A stretch of DNA of 33,796 nucleotides from Parachlamydiaceae bacterium (GTDB taxonomy: Bacteria; Chlamydiota; Chlamydiia; Chlamydiales; Parachlamydiaceae): assembly GCA_013813265.1 (NCBI GenBank), contig JACCRY010000020.1:1-33796 (forward strand), read 5' to 3'. The notes beneath the pieces were generated by a model, which was given only the letters and a program-made list of their open reading frames with translations, was not told where the DNA came from and did not search any database. This document shows positions 1 to 8,270 of the stretch, one piece after another. The stretch's first letter is position 1. Each line of letters opens with the position of its first letter. Both the position numbers and the translations under genes were made by a program.

Positions 1-452
1 CCAGGGCACATGAAATCAGAACAATTTTTTGAAATTTAAGTTTTTCTTGAAATTTATAGAGTTAATTGTAAGTCGTAAGCATAGAATCCTTCATCGCCGC
101 TGCGAGGGCATTAAGCTCAGAGATAACACTTCTTTGTAAAAACTTTATGTTCTATTAAAGCATGGGAGATCGATATATATATGGATAGGGATGGAATGGT
201 CTTGACCAATGTTGAATTTCTACACCCCAATGCCCTCTAATTACTTCTGCGATCCTTTCTGCAATAGGTTTTAGACTTGCAATATAATAAGTCGTCTCAC
301 TGCTCGCAACTGCTCATAATGTTGAGGTAATCCTCCTTTCTAAAAAAATTCGATTTCACAAATTTCTCCAAAAAAATGATACTGCGTAAATTTTTTATGT
401 AATTATTTGTAGATGTCTGCTAGCTTGTGTATTTACTCCGACATCCGAAATC
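1..452. other. Gene-free left edge with transposase debris
   Basis: No intact gene is visible. The stretch holds a minus-strand transposase remnant (listed separately) and A+T-rich sequence with many stop codons in all frames. A short minus-strand open stretch at roughly 70-150 follows the remnant but resembles no family I recognise. Together with the transposase fragment starting at 453, this edge looks like a decayed insertion-sequence landing area. Confidence 0.5.
155..313 (-). pseudogene. ISAs1-like transposase C-terminal remnant
   Basis: Read on the minus strand between two stops, this stretch encodes a peptide containing TTYYIASL, then AERIAEVIRGHWGVE, then QHW. The family pattern RYYISSL followed by a short spacer and then RGHWGIENSLHW is typical of the C-terminal part of ISAs1-family (IS4 superfamily) transposases. 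The match breaks down after QHW, where the following residues no longer fit the family, and there is no start codon and no upstream catalytic part. It is therefore a fragment left by an old insertion. The family call rests on the GHWG motif and its spacing to the YYI motif. Confidence 0.5.
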
Positions 453-893
453 ATGGCTTATATAGATAACACAAATTCTCCCAAATTCATTCAACTTCCA
501 ATCGCTGAAGTAGATGCTGCAGTTCTCATCCGGCAGCTTTCTAATGACAATTTTCATCTTCGTCAAGTAGTTGATAAGATGGCCAATACGTTGGCAATAC
601 AACAGGTATTGATCCAACAGCTCAGGGACGAAATTGCCAACCTCAAAGGACAGAAGCCAAAACCTAAGATTCCCCCTAGCAAGCTAGAAGGTCAAAACCG
701 CAAACCTGATTGGCACAAGAGAATTGGCCTACACGATAATCAAAGGAAAACAGTCTTATTTTCCATGTGGGTGAAAAGTGCTAAAAACCTTGATGCGCCA
801 TCTTTGCATAGTTGTAATTTACCTATTGCATTTAAAATTAGATTTGGTACAATCATTAGCGAATATAGCAGCTTACCTCGACTTTATGAGTAG
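453..893 (+). pseudogene. IS66-like transposase N-terminal remnant
   Basis: The 146-residue reading frame begins with a leucine-zipper-like stretch (residues about 25-63: LIRQLS, then LRQVV, then IQQLRDEIANLKG) followed by KPKPKIPPSKLEG. This is the arrangement at the start of many IS66-family transposases: a coiled coil, then a basic Pro-rich KPKIxPS segment. After about residue 90 (KPDWHKRI) the similarity stops and the rest reads like unrelated sequence, so the zinc-binding and DDE parts are missing. The product is probably non-functional. An unrelated short coiled-coil gene cannot be excluded. The nearby ISAs1 remnant supports the reading as insertion-sequence debris. Confidence 0.6.
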
Positions 894-946
894 TTGCAAT
901 TTACGGTTGTATAAATATCATTAAAATCCAATCTATTGGAACCATT

Positions 947-2188
947 ATGGAAATTTCAAGTCAAGCCCAATACGGACTACCCTTATTCGTTGATTGGCTA
1001 CCTTCAGTTAACAATAAAAATTCTGAACAAAAAAAATCGTTAGCCGAACGAATTTATGATTGTTTTTTAGAAACCGTGGCAACGAGTTTAATTGTTCTTG
1101 AGCTTGCGGGGATGACTTTAGCAACCCTTACCTTTTTACCACTTTTTTCTGAAGCCTTTACGGATGAATGGAGACGAATCTTTAATTATTTCTTCAACAA
1201 TGATGAAAAAAGTGTGATAGTTACTAACACTCATTTTGAGGAAGCTGATAAAGACGATGATCTAACTGATATACACGAAGAAGATGATCTATCCTCCATC
1301 CCTCAACAAATACTTGTTGCGCGTCCATCACAAGAACCTTCCAATCTTCAATTTGATGAAGCAAACCAATTTGTCATTCTTCCTAAAGAACTTCTCCACG
1401 AAATTTTTATGCAGCTTTCCCGCACACAAGTCTCATCAGTCGGTCAAGTCCGAAAACTTTTTTTCGAAGTAACTTGCAACCCTCATTTCATTATGTCTTA
1501 TCATATTGAAAACAACATACGATTCACCACAGAAAAAATTCTTAATTTGGTTGAAAGCAAAGGCCACACGCTTGAAATCTTAGATCTCTCTGGGCTTATT
1601 AGGTACACTTCACAAATTACATCACTTCAATTTAGCACGATTGTATCGAGATGTCCTAATATTCATACTCTTAATTTGGGACGAGTGGATTGGATCACAA
1701 GTGACCATGTAAAAGAAATTAAATCTCTCACAAAACTGACTAACCTTGATTTTTGGGAATTTTTAGATCTTAAAGATGAGGATCTCATTGATCTCCCATT
1801 TTCTCTTCAACAACTTAATCTACGGGACTGCAAAGGACTTTCGGGGAAGGCAATAGAAAATTTTAGGCCCTTGCACCAGCTTCGTATTTTAAACTTAACT
1901 GGATGCATTTCTGCAACGACGCATGGGCTAACCCAACTCGAAGACTTTCAAGAACTTGAAGAAATCTACCTTATAAGCACCAACATAAATGATGAGGCAA
2001 TGAAATCTCTTTCTCAATTAAAAAAATTGAAAGTTATTTTTTTGACTAATTGTGCTGCAGTAACCGATGTAGGAATAAATATCCTCTTAGAAGAACTACC
2101 GAGTCTAAATTTATTAGCTCTGAAAGGTTGCACTGTTTCAGATGATTTAAAGCAAAGTATAAAAAATGAGACAAAAATACGGTTGTAG
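947..2188 (+). CDS. F-box and leucine-rich-repeat protein, possible host-directed effector
   Basis: This is a 413-residue protein. Residues about 44-66 form a hydrophobic, possibly membrane-spanning segment. Residues 97-117 are strongly acidic (EEADKDDDLTDIHEEDD). Residues about 141-181 look like an F-box (FVILPKELLHEIFMQL, with hydrophobic spacing typical of Skp1-binding F-boxes). From about 208 to 400 there are leucine-rich repeats of the cysteine-containing/RNI-like type, for example LEILDLSG, IHTLNLGR, LQQLNLRDC and LRILNLTGC. F-box plus LRR is a eukaryotic ubiquitin-ligase adaptor layout, and amoeba-associated chlamydiae are known to encode such proteins. The family's known role suggests that it would recruit host SCF machinery to targets bound by the repeats; that this protein is secreted is inference. 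There is no classical signal peptide. It stands alone, downstream of transposase debris. Confidence 0.75.
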   Translation: MEISSQAQYGLPLFVDWLPSVNNKNSEQKKSLAERIYDCFLETVATSLIVLELAGMTLATLTFLPLFSEAFTDEWRRIFNYFFNNDEKSVIVTNTHFEEADKDDDLTDIHEEDDLSSIPQQILVARPSQEPSNLQFDEANQFVILPKELLHEIFMQLSRTQVSSVGQVRKLFFEVTCNPHFIMSYHIENNIRFTTEKILNLVESKGHTLEILDLSGLIRYTSQITSLQFSTIVSRCPNIHTLNLGRVDWITSDHVKEIKSLTKLTNLDFWEFLDLKDEDLIDLPFSLQQLNLRDCKGLSGKAIENFRPLHQLRILNLTGCISATTHGLTQLEDFQELEEIYLISTNINDEAMKSLSQLKKLKVIFLTNCAAVTDVGINILLEELPSLNLLALKGCTVSDDLKQSIKNETKIRL

Positions 2189-2301
2189 ACGGTTCTTAAT
2201 AAACTCTCATTCAAGCTGTTTACTGCCCTTTATCATCCCTAACACCATGCGAAAATCTGTATAGCTTCTTCAGGATTTTGCCCCTAATGTCCTCACAAGG
2301 C

Positions 2302-2988
2302 TTACCGTCGTACATGAAGGTATACATCTGCCCAGCCCCAAACAAAAGGGGCTTGAAATGTGTGAACCAACTCAAATAAGGCCCAATTCTGCAATTCCAA
2401 GTAATCGGTCAAGGGATAGCTGATCGTGATGATTTTTGATCCAGGAGCCATCTTTGCAAATTTTTTGATAAGATGCATGATCGTAGCCTCTTCCAAACAC
2501 GTTCCATAAAGATAGATCACTGTTGCATCTTTGTAATTAAATTCCAGAAAATTACCAGAGGAAAATCGCACGTTTTCGACAGTATATTTTGTTTTGATTT
2601 GATTAGCTTTTACGACAAATATGTCAATTTGTTCGATTCCGGTGACCCGACAATTCACAAAGGCTCCAAGCCAAAAACAAGACCGCCCACGTCCACAACC
2701 CAGCTCATAAACAACATCTTGTGCATTTAATTTACACTCCTTTGCAATTTGCGCCAGAGTCGTCAGTGGAGTTTCTCCATACACATAGGGATCTTCCTCC
2801 CCTTGTCGAATCAAATACTCTTTGCAAATCCTATATGGATTCAAAAACAAATAGCTCCGCAGCAGACTAAGATCTTGTTGCCTGAATTTTTTGTTTGGAT
2901 AAAAACGAAACACAACTTTGATGAACTCAAGTGCTTCATAAAAGAATGTGGTGGCACGGACCCAGAGCAGCTTCAAAAACTCGAGCAT
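2302..2988 (-). CDS. Class I SAM-dependent methyltransferase, substrate unknown
   Basis: This is a 228-residue protein. The glycine-rich SAM-binding motif I is clear at residues 92-102 (VVYELGCGRGR), followed by the expected acidic position in TGIEQ (116-120) and a post-I segment with FSSGNFLEF (142-150). The N-terminal 30 residues are hydrophobic and aromatic (LLWVRATTFFYEAL), so the enzyme may sit at a membrane. The layout resembles small methyltransferases with a DOT1-like core, but the substrate cannot be named. It starts 17 bases after the mgtE stop with GGGA-rich ribosome-binding sequence just upstream, so it is probably co-transcribed with mgtE. Confidence 0.75.
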   Translation of the reverse strand: MLEFLKLLWVRATTFFYEALEFIKVVFRFYPNKKFRQQDLSLLRSYLFLNPYRICKEYLIRQGEEDPYVYGETPLTTLAQIAKECKLNAQDVVYELGCGRGRSCFWLGAFVNCRVTGIEQIDIFVVKANQIKTKYTVENVRFSSGNFLEFNYKDATVIYLYGTCLEEATIMHLIKKFAKMAPGSKIITISYPLTDYLELQNWALFELVHTFQAPFVWGWADVYLHVRR

Positions 2989-3005
2989 CTTATTGTCCCT
3001 ATCCC

Positions 3006-4481
3006 TTATCCAAAAAAGCGATTGATTCCAAAAGCAACAAGAAAGAACATCAAAGTAGAAAGAACATCATTAAAAGCTGTCACTAACGGGCCTGAAGCGA
3101 CAGCAGGATCAATATGAAAGCGAGCAAAAACAAAAGGTGAGAATGCTCCAAGCGTTGTTGCAGTCATGCAAGCGGTAAGAATACCGCAACTGACTGTAGC
3201 TCCAAGAATCAACGGAGTTTTACCTAGATGATGGAATCCTACGTCTCCAAGCATATAAACAAATGTCCCACAAGTAATACCAAAAATAATACCAATGAGA
3301 AGTCCTATCCTAAGTTCACTCAGAATGGCTTTCCTCCGCGATCCCGGAGGAAGCTCCCCGGTTGACATCCCACGCACCAAAATGGTACTACATTGAAGTC
3401 CTACATTTCCGGACATCATATTAATCAACGGAACAAAGAAAGGGACAACACCAAACCAGGTGCGATCATTAAAGTGGGTTAACGCAGTCGCAGTAACAAG
3501 ACCTGCTAAAAGTGTCACAAATAGCCACGGAGCACGCCACATAAAACGCTTAAAGGTAGGCTCATGTTCGCTAATATCTTCTGCAGTTCCAGCAATTGTT
3601 GCGATAGTCTCCCCTGCGATATCTTCCATGGCTTCGACAACATCTTTATATGTGATCACTCCAATCAGATGATCTTGCTTATCGACCACCGGAAGAGCGG
3701 GAATTTCGTATCTTTCAACATAATCAATAACCTCTTCTCGGGGAGTTTCGACAGTCACCTTATGCAAAATTGGACGCATGACTTGTCTTAAAGGAATATC
3801 ATGGGAATTGACGATAAGATTTCTTCCAGGGACAAAGCCTGCTAGCTCTGCATCGTCATCTAATACAAAAATACGCCTTGTAAGATCAATACCTGGGTTA
3901 TCGCGGATTGAGGTGACGACTTCACCGATGGTTGTATTCATGTGGAACGCAAAGAACTCGTTTGTCATCAAACGGCCAGCACTATTTCGATCATGCTTTT
4001 GGAGATCACGAATGCGCGCAGCTTTTTTAACGTCTAATAGGTCCAAAACTCGTTTCATACGTCTGTCAGACATATTATCAAGCATAGACACGGCTTCATC
4101 GGGAGGCATATTTTCTAGAAGTGATTTAATCTCACGATCATCAATTTGCCGAAATATTGCAGTCCTTGTATTGCTCCCGGTGTGGATCATGAAAATAATC
4201 TTAGCATTGAGATCGGGAAGATTTTCATAGACAACTACCCGGGCATTCGGAGGCAACCGAGTTACAGCATAGGCTAAGTCAATCGGATCATGCTCACTTG
4301 CAATTTTGGCAATATCATGTAAAAGCAACTGCGATGTCTGCTTATGAAAAGCTGTTTCTAGCTTTTCATTTAGAACATCATCTAGTTGACTTGTCTTTGA
4401 ATCCGTCGAATAGTAATTATAGGCACCCTCATCATCGTGGTTGCTATTCTCACCATTCTCCGGATGGTAATCTGCCTTCAT
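3006..4481 (-). CDS. mgtE: MgtE-family magnesium transporter
   Basis: This inner-membrane channel imports Mg2+ and is gated by cytosolic Mg2+ through its soluble domains. From this start the protein is 491 residues. The order is MgtE_N superhelical domain (about residues 50-170), two CBS domains (about 175-300, with LPVVDKQDHLIGVITYKDVV in the second), then five membrane helices. The membrane part carries the family signatures NMMSGNVGLQ and DPAVASGPLVTAFND, the latter holding the conserved pore aspartate of the family. I chose the ATG at 4481 because GGGGAGGGG lies 5 bases upstream; a GTG 27 bases further out (4508) has no such site. The gene is divergent from typA and precedes a methyltransferase. 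Confidence 0.93.
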   Translation of the reverse strand: MKADYHPENGENSNHDDEGAYNYYSTDSKTSQLDDVLNEKLETAFHKQTSQLLLHDIAKIASEHDPIDLAYAVTRLPPNARVVVYENLPDLNAKIIFMIHTGSNTRTAIFRQIDDREIKSLLENMPPDEAVSMLDNMSDRRMKRVLDLLDVKKAARIRDLQKHDRNSAGRLMTNEFFAFHMNTTIGEVVTSIRDNPGIDLTRRIFVLDDDAELAGFVPGRNLIVNSHDIPLRQVMRPILHKVTVETPREEVIDYVERYEIPALPVVDKQDHLIGVITYKDVVEAMEDIAGETIATIAGTAEDISEHEPTFKRFMWRAPWLFVTLLAGLVTATALTHFNDRTWFGVVPFFVPLINMMSGNVGLQCSTILVRGMSTGELPPGSRRKAILSELRIGLLIGIIFGITCGTFVYMLGDVGFHHLGKTPLILGATVSCGILTACMTATTLGAFSPFVFARFHIDPAVASGPLVTAFNDVLSTLMFFLVAFGINRFFG

Positions 4482-4525
4482 ATATACCCCTCCCCGAGAA
4501 ACCACCACAAATCCATATTTTAAGG

Positions 4526-4554
4526 TTGAAACAATTGTTTCTTTAAAGTATTAT
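4526..4554 (+). promoter_or_regulatory. Sigma-70-type promoter of typA
   Basis: TTGAAA (4526-4531) and TATTAT (4549-4554) are separated by exactly 17 bases. Transcription should start near 4561, about 45 bases before the typA start codon. Both hexamers differ from consensus at only one or two positions. Confidence 0.6.
4528..4541. promoter_or_regulatory. Perfect 14-bp palindrome inside the typA promoter, candidate operator
   Basis: GAAACAATTGTTTC reads the same on both strands. It overlaps the -35 box and most of the spacer of the typA promoter and lies in the 124-bp divergent gap between mgtE and typA. Position and symmetry fit a dimeric repressor site, but no regulator is known from the sequence and the match could be chance in A+T-rich DNA. 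Confidence 0.35.
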
Positions 4555-4605
4555 TGTGCGTATAAACTATAAGACTCCAAAACTAAATTATTTACCAGAA
4601 GAAAG

Positions 4606-6447
4606 ATGACCATGTCAGAAGAAAAAAAGGGAATTTATCCTCCAGAAAAGATCCGTAACATTGCCATTATCGCTCACATTGACCATGGCAAGACCACGAT
4701 GCTTGACAGCATGCTTAAGCAGTCAAATGTATTTCATGATAAAGAGCTAGTGCCTGACCGAGTCATGGATTCTAACGATCAAGAGAAAGAACGTGGCATT
4801 ACGATCCTCTCCAAAAATACAGCAGTTCTCTATAAAGACTTTAAAATCAACATCATTGATACTCCAGGCCACGCTGACTTCTCCGGAGAAGTAGAACGTG
4901 TTCTGGGAATGGTTAATTCAGTTCTTTTATTAGTAGATGCTCAAGAAGGGCCAATGCCGCAAACTCGGTTTGTTCTCTCTAAATCATTGAAGATGGGGCT
5001 TAGACCTATTGTTGTTTTAAACAAAATCGATAGACCACATGCAAATCCTGATCGTGTTCTTGATATGACTTTCGATCTCTTCTCAGAATTAGGCGCAACA
5101 GATGCACAACTCGATTTTAGATATTGCTACGCTTCAGGGTTAACAGGTTTTGCCGTTCAACACGTAACAGATCCGCATGTCGACATGAAACCACTTTTTG
5201 ACTTGATCATTTCTGCTGTTGATGCTCCTAAAGGCTCCATTGAAAATCCATTCCTCATGCATGTGACAACTATCAGTTATGATGATTATGTCGGTCGACA
5301 GGCCTGTGGACGTATTTTAGAAGGAACAATTAAGAAAGGCCAACAAATCATTCATATTGATGAACACGGAAATCATAATAAATCCAGCATCACACGTATT
5401 GAAAATTACCTTGGACTACAAAAAATTGAAGTCGAAGAAGCAGGCGTGGGCGATATCGCCATTCTCTCCGGATTTCCAGAAGTCATGATCGGGGATACTC
5501 TATGCGACCCGTCGAATGTTGTCGTATTACCCCGCATTAAATTAGATCAGCCGACAGTTTCTGTGGGTTTCATGGTCAATAATAGCCCTTTCGTTGGACG
5601 CAGCGGTAAGCACGTTACGATGAATAAGCTAAGAGCTCGCCTAGAAAGAGAGAAACGTAGCAACATTTCCTTAAACATCGGACATCCGGATGATGGACAA
5701 GATAAAATTACTGTTGCTGGACGAGGGGAACTCCACCTAGCTGTTTTAATGGAAACGATGCGTCGTGAAGACTATGAATTTAGCGTTTCCAAACCTCAAG
5801 TTATTCTTCAAATGATCGATGGGGTCAAAAATGAACCTCTAGAAAGAATATTCATTGATGTTCCTGAAGAAAATTCTGGTATGGTCATTGAAGAGATTTC
5901 TAGACGGCGTGGAGAATTACAACATCTTGAAACTGACGAACATAACATTACGCACATGGAATTCTTAATTCCCACACGCGGTTTGATGGGATATCGCAAT
6001 GAATTCTTAACACAAACGCGCGGACTCGGAATTTTAACTTCCCTATTTGAAAAATATACACCTTGGAAAGGCGCAATACCTGGAAGATCTCGTGGAGTTC
6101 TTATCTCTATCGGACCAGGCAAGACAAATGCTTACACCAGCTTCAGCTTGCAAATGCGTGGTACTCTTTTCGTGTCCCCAGGTGAAGATGTCTATGAGGG
6201 CATGATCGTCGGTGAAAATAGCCGTGATAATGATCTAATCGTCAACATCACAAAGGGAAAAGAGCTTACGAACGTTCGGGCTTCAGGCAGTGATGAAAAA
6301 ATTATCCTGACGCCTCCGCGCAAGTTCACACTCGAACAATCAATCGACTACATTCAAGATGATGAACTCATTGAGGTTACACCAGACTGTATTCGGATGC
6401 GTAAACGCTATCTTACAGAAAATGAGCGTAAACGCCCACCTAAGTAG
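4606..6447 (+). CDS. typA: Ribosome-binding GTPase TypA/BipA
   Basis: This is a translational GTPase of the EF-G superfamily that acts on the ribosome in 50S assembly and stress adaptation. The protein is 613 residues, close to the usual 600-615. GTPase motifs are complete: G1 AHIDHGKTT (23-31), G2 within ERGITI (62-67), G3 DTPGHADF (85-92), G4 NKID (139-142) and G5 YASG (177-180). The later domains include [17 protein letters not shown] and the C-terminal BipA-specific region ending in KRPPK. Two in-frame ATGs lie 6 bases apart (4606 and 4612); the AGAAGAAAG stretch just upstream can serve either one. It has its own promoter and a downstream hairpin terminator, so it is probably monocistronic. 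Confidence 0.96.
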   Translation: MTMSEEKKGIYPPEKIRNIAIIAHIDHGKTTMLDSMLKQSNVFHDKELVPDRVMDSNDQEKERGITILSKNTAVLYKDFKINIIDTPGHADFSGEVERVLGMVNSVLLLVDAQEGPMPQTRFVLSKSLKMGLRPIVVLNKIDRPHANPDRVLDMTFDLFSELGATDAQLDFRYCYASGLTGFAVQHVTDPHVDMKPLFDLIISAVDAPKGSIENPFLMHVTTISYDDYVGRQACGRILEGTIKKGQQIIHIDEHGNHNKSSITRIENYLGLQKIEVEEAGVGDIAILSGFPEVMIGDTLCDPSNVVVLPRIKLDQPTVSVGFMVNNSPFVGRSGKHVTMNKLRARLEREKRSNISLNIGHPDDGQDKITVAGRGELHLAVLMETMRREDYEFSVSKPQVILQMIDGVKNEPLERIFIDVPEENSGMVIEEISRRRGELQHLETDEHNITHMEFLIPTRGLMGYRNEFLTQTRGLGILTSLFEKYTPWKGAIPGRSRGVLISIGPGKTNAYTSFSLQMRGTLFVSPGEDVYEGMIVGENSRDNDLIVNITKGKELTNVRASGSDEKIILTPPRKFTLEQSIDYIQDDELIEVTPDCIRMRKRYLTENERKRPPK

Positions 6448-6498
6448 GAGTTTCTAGCTAGACCGAGAAATTTGAAGGATTTTTCAATATTATACAAT

Positions 6499-6530
6499 CG
6501 TCTCCCCGAGTCATCGAGGAGACGGTTTCA
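6499..6530 (+). terminator. Hairpin terminator after typA
   Basis: CGTCTCC (6499-6505) pairs with GGAGACG (6518-6524), with an inner CGA/TCG pairing, and is followed by a T-rich tail (GTTTCATTTC). It lies 51 bases after the typA stop. The T run is interrupted, so termination may be partial. Confidence 0.6.
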
Positions 6531-6580
6531 TTTCAAAGGGCCTTAGCCCCTTCGGCCCCAAAAGTTAGTAATCGTAAATA

Positions 6581-6640
6581 TACCCATCCGTATCTTAAAT
6601 GATCTCACGTCTTTGAGCCTTTGCTGCCTCTCCAAAATAT
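6581..6640 (+). repeat. Dispersed intergenic repeat, copy 1
   Basis: It begins with TACCCATCCG, continues with TTAAATGATCT, and ends in a segment with CTTTGAGCCTTTGCTGCC. The same order of words occurs at 7740-7800 (TACCCATCCGA, TTAATGATCTTTGCG, GCGCCTTTTGCTGCTCC). Each copy sits upstream of one member of a paralogous gene pair, so the copies may have been duplicated together with the genes. Confidence 0.5.
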
Positions 6641-6665
6641 CATGTTTTTGCACAAATTGTTTTTT

Positions 6666-6764
6666 GGAAACACAGAGGCACAGAGAACACAGAGAGGGCA
6701 CAGAGGTGGGAAATGTTTAAAGTCTCTTCAGTTTTATTTTTGCCCTCTGTGCCTCTATGTTTCC
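6666..6764. repeat. Long imperfect inverted repeat built from CACAGAG words
   Basis: The 20-base left arm (6666-6685) pairs with the right arm (6745-6764) with a single mismatch. The loop contains further ACAGAG and GGGCACAGAGG words that can also pair with the right arm. Sequences of this style (runs of ACAGAG and GCACAGAG) recur in intergenic regions of many environmental bacteria; that is from memory and not checked here. The arms lie just upstream of the promoter at 6793. Confidence 0.6.
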
Positions 6765-6792
6765 GTTAAAAAGATATAAAACATATATACCA

Positions 6793-6821
6793 TTGCTTTT
6801 AATTGTTAGACTAGCTATAAT
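6793..6821 (+). promoter_or_regulatory. Sigma-70-type promoter of the first paralog
   Basis: TTGCTT (6793-6798) and a perfect TATAAT (6816-6821) are separated by 17 bases. The predicted start near 6828 leaves a leader of about 55 bases before the TTG start codon at 6883. Confidence 0.6.
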
Positions 6822-6882
6822 AGGTTTGAAACGAAGTCACCCATTTAAGGAACAGTTAATCTAAAAATTTTAAGGTTTAATT

Positions 6883-7635
6883 TTGATACGCACACAACTT
6901 TTTTCATCTTTTATTAATGAGTATCCCAATTGGGAAACAGATGCCGCTGTAACTCAACCAAATAATAGCACATACAAAAGTATTCCTCGCTCTAGATACA
7001 ATAATACGCTAAATGTAAAAACTGGAGAAATTTTTTTAGGTGATGAAAGATACGTGATCTTTATTAAACATGTGGCCCTTTTAATTTTTCGCCCTATTCA
7101 ACTCACGTTTAAGACATTGTGGCATGCTTCATTGATAGGTCCATTAATCGTTGAGTTACATAATTTTCTCAATGATAAACAAACGTTTGAGCAATTTAAA
7201 GAAAACAACTTAAATTCTCTCTGTGACATTATACGCACTCCTATCTATGGAGTTGCTATGCTCACTGTCCACCTAGCCGGAATCATTCTAGGAATCTTTT
7301 GCCCAGAAACTCTTTATTACACAAGAGATCTTGTAGGACAACTTGAAAGAGAATTACTCAGACTAGACTGCGTTCAAAACACAGTCGCAAGTCTCTCTCC
7401 TTATGAAAGTTTATCTCCCTGTTTCAGCCCAATTAGCCACCTTATGATATTCAGAGACGTTAACAAAGAAAGTTTACCTATCTATGTTGATATTAACGAA
7501 TTTTTAGAAAATTCAGACATTTTTGAACCTAACTCTTGGGATTACTCCCCACAATTAAACTTAAAACAAGTTCAGCCCGAACAAAATTTGGATCCAAGTT
7601 TAGATGATCTTATCAAAAATGCAGTTCCCCGTTAA
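6883..7635 (+). CDS. Unknown membrane-associated protein, short paralog (TTG start)
   Basis: This is a 250-residue protein of a family I do not recognise. It aligns without gaps to residues 1-220 of the protein at 8271-9521; I count 129 identical residues in 220. The best conserved blocks are PNWE, VxTGEIFxGDERY, KTLWHAS, DIIRTPxYGxAML, AGIILGIFCP and YYTRD. Residues about 121-140 and 65-92 are hydrophobic and may enter a membrane. The start is TTG: the alignment places it exactly opposite the ATG of the paralog, and TAAGG sits at the same spacing upstream in both genes. The product ends near the point where the paralog continues for another 180 residues, so it is a short form or an old truncation. 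Confidence 0.7.
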   Translation: MIRTQLFSSFINEYPNWETDAAVTQPNNSTYKSIPRSRYNNTLNVKTGEIFLGDERYVIFIKHVALLIFRPIQLTFKTLWHASLIGPLIVELHNFLNDKQTFEQFKENNLNSLCDIIRTPIYGVAMLTVHLAGIILGIFCPETLYYTRDLVGQLERELLRLDCVQNTVASLSPYESLSPCFSPISHLMIFRDVNKESLPIYVDINEFLENSDIFEPNSWDYSPQLNLKQVQPEQNLDPSLDDLIKNAVPR

Positions 7636-7739
7636 GTTTACGAAGCCAACATCTAAGAGACCCATAATTTCATTTTTGGGTTAGCAATCTGGCTGGACAT
7701 TCGATCATGCTTCTTACGCAATCTAGTAAGCCTCAAGGC

Positions 7740-7800
7740 TACCCATCCGAGTTCTTAATGATCTTTGCGTTTTTTGCGCCTTTTGCTGCTCCTTTGCGTT
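7740..7800 (+). repeat. Dispersed intergenic repeat, copy 2
   Basis: It shares TACCCATCCG, TTAATGATCT and a run of TTTGCG/TTTTGCTGC words with copy 1 at 6581-6640. It ends in TTTGCGTTAAAAA, a style of intergenic sequence (reiterated CTTTGCG words) that recurs in many environmental bacterial genomes; that is from memory and not checked here. Confidence 0.5.
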
Positions 7801-8178
7801 AAAAAAAGCAATCTACTGACCTCATCGATAGAATTAAGGGTTCAAACTACGCTTAAAAAGCATTATTCAAAGCAGATCTGGCGGGTGAGCGCCGGGTTAT
7901 ATATAACTGCCGCGTTTAAAACTCTAAAAATGTCACGTGAGATAGAGGGGAACAACTAGTTCAAAATTCTGTCAACGTTGTCATTACTTATTTGCTCCTT
8001 CCACTGAACTGCTAGATTATCAAACCCTATGAAGAGTATTTCTTTCCCATTAATCAGATTATGTAGATCACAAGAAATCTATTGCTTATAAATCTCTAAG
8101 CGTATAGATTAATTACAACTACTGTTTGACCCCAAGAAAATACTAGTAAACATTAAAATTGAGACCATTACCTCCCTG

Positions 8179-8199
8179 AGTGAGCATTCACTTTTTTTT
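8179..8199 (+). terminator. Possible weak terminator upstream of the second paralog
   Basis: AGTGA and TCACT form a five-base-pair stem around the loop GCAT, followed by eight T. The stem is short and lies more than 540 bases from the nearest upstream stop codon, so its role is uncertain. Confidence 0.35.
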
Positions 8200-8270
8200 A
8201 AATGACCTTCTATGATGGACAAATGATAAACCATTAAGATAAATTATAATATCTAAATTAAGGAATTATT

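Larger units (their letters stand above)
6448..6882. other. 435-base gene-free stretch between typA and the first paralog
   Basis: In order it holds the typA terminator, one copy of a dispersed intergenic repeat (6581-6640), a long imperfect inverted repeat (6666-6764), and the promoter of the next gene (6793-6821). No coding potential is visible. Confidence 0.6.
7636..8270. other. 635-base gene-free stretch between the two paralogs
   Basis: It holds copy 2 of the dispersed repeat (7740-7800), a GC-rich near-palindrome with a GTTATATATAAC centre (7889-7914), and a hairpin with a T run at 8179-8199. A TATAAT lies at 8245-8250 upstream of the second paralog, but no good -35 box stands 17 bases before it. 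TAAGG just before 8271 is the ribosome-binding site of the next gene. No coding sequence is recognisable; a 64-codon open frame in the middle has no family resemblance and starts inside the repeat. Confidence 0.5.

Noticed and set aside
7765-7959. 64-codon plus-strand open frame between the paralogs
   Set aside because: It begins inside the dispersed repeat and its translation has no protein-like pattern.
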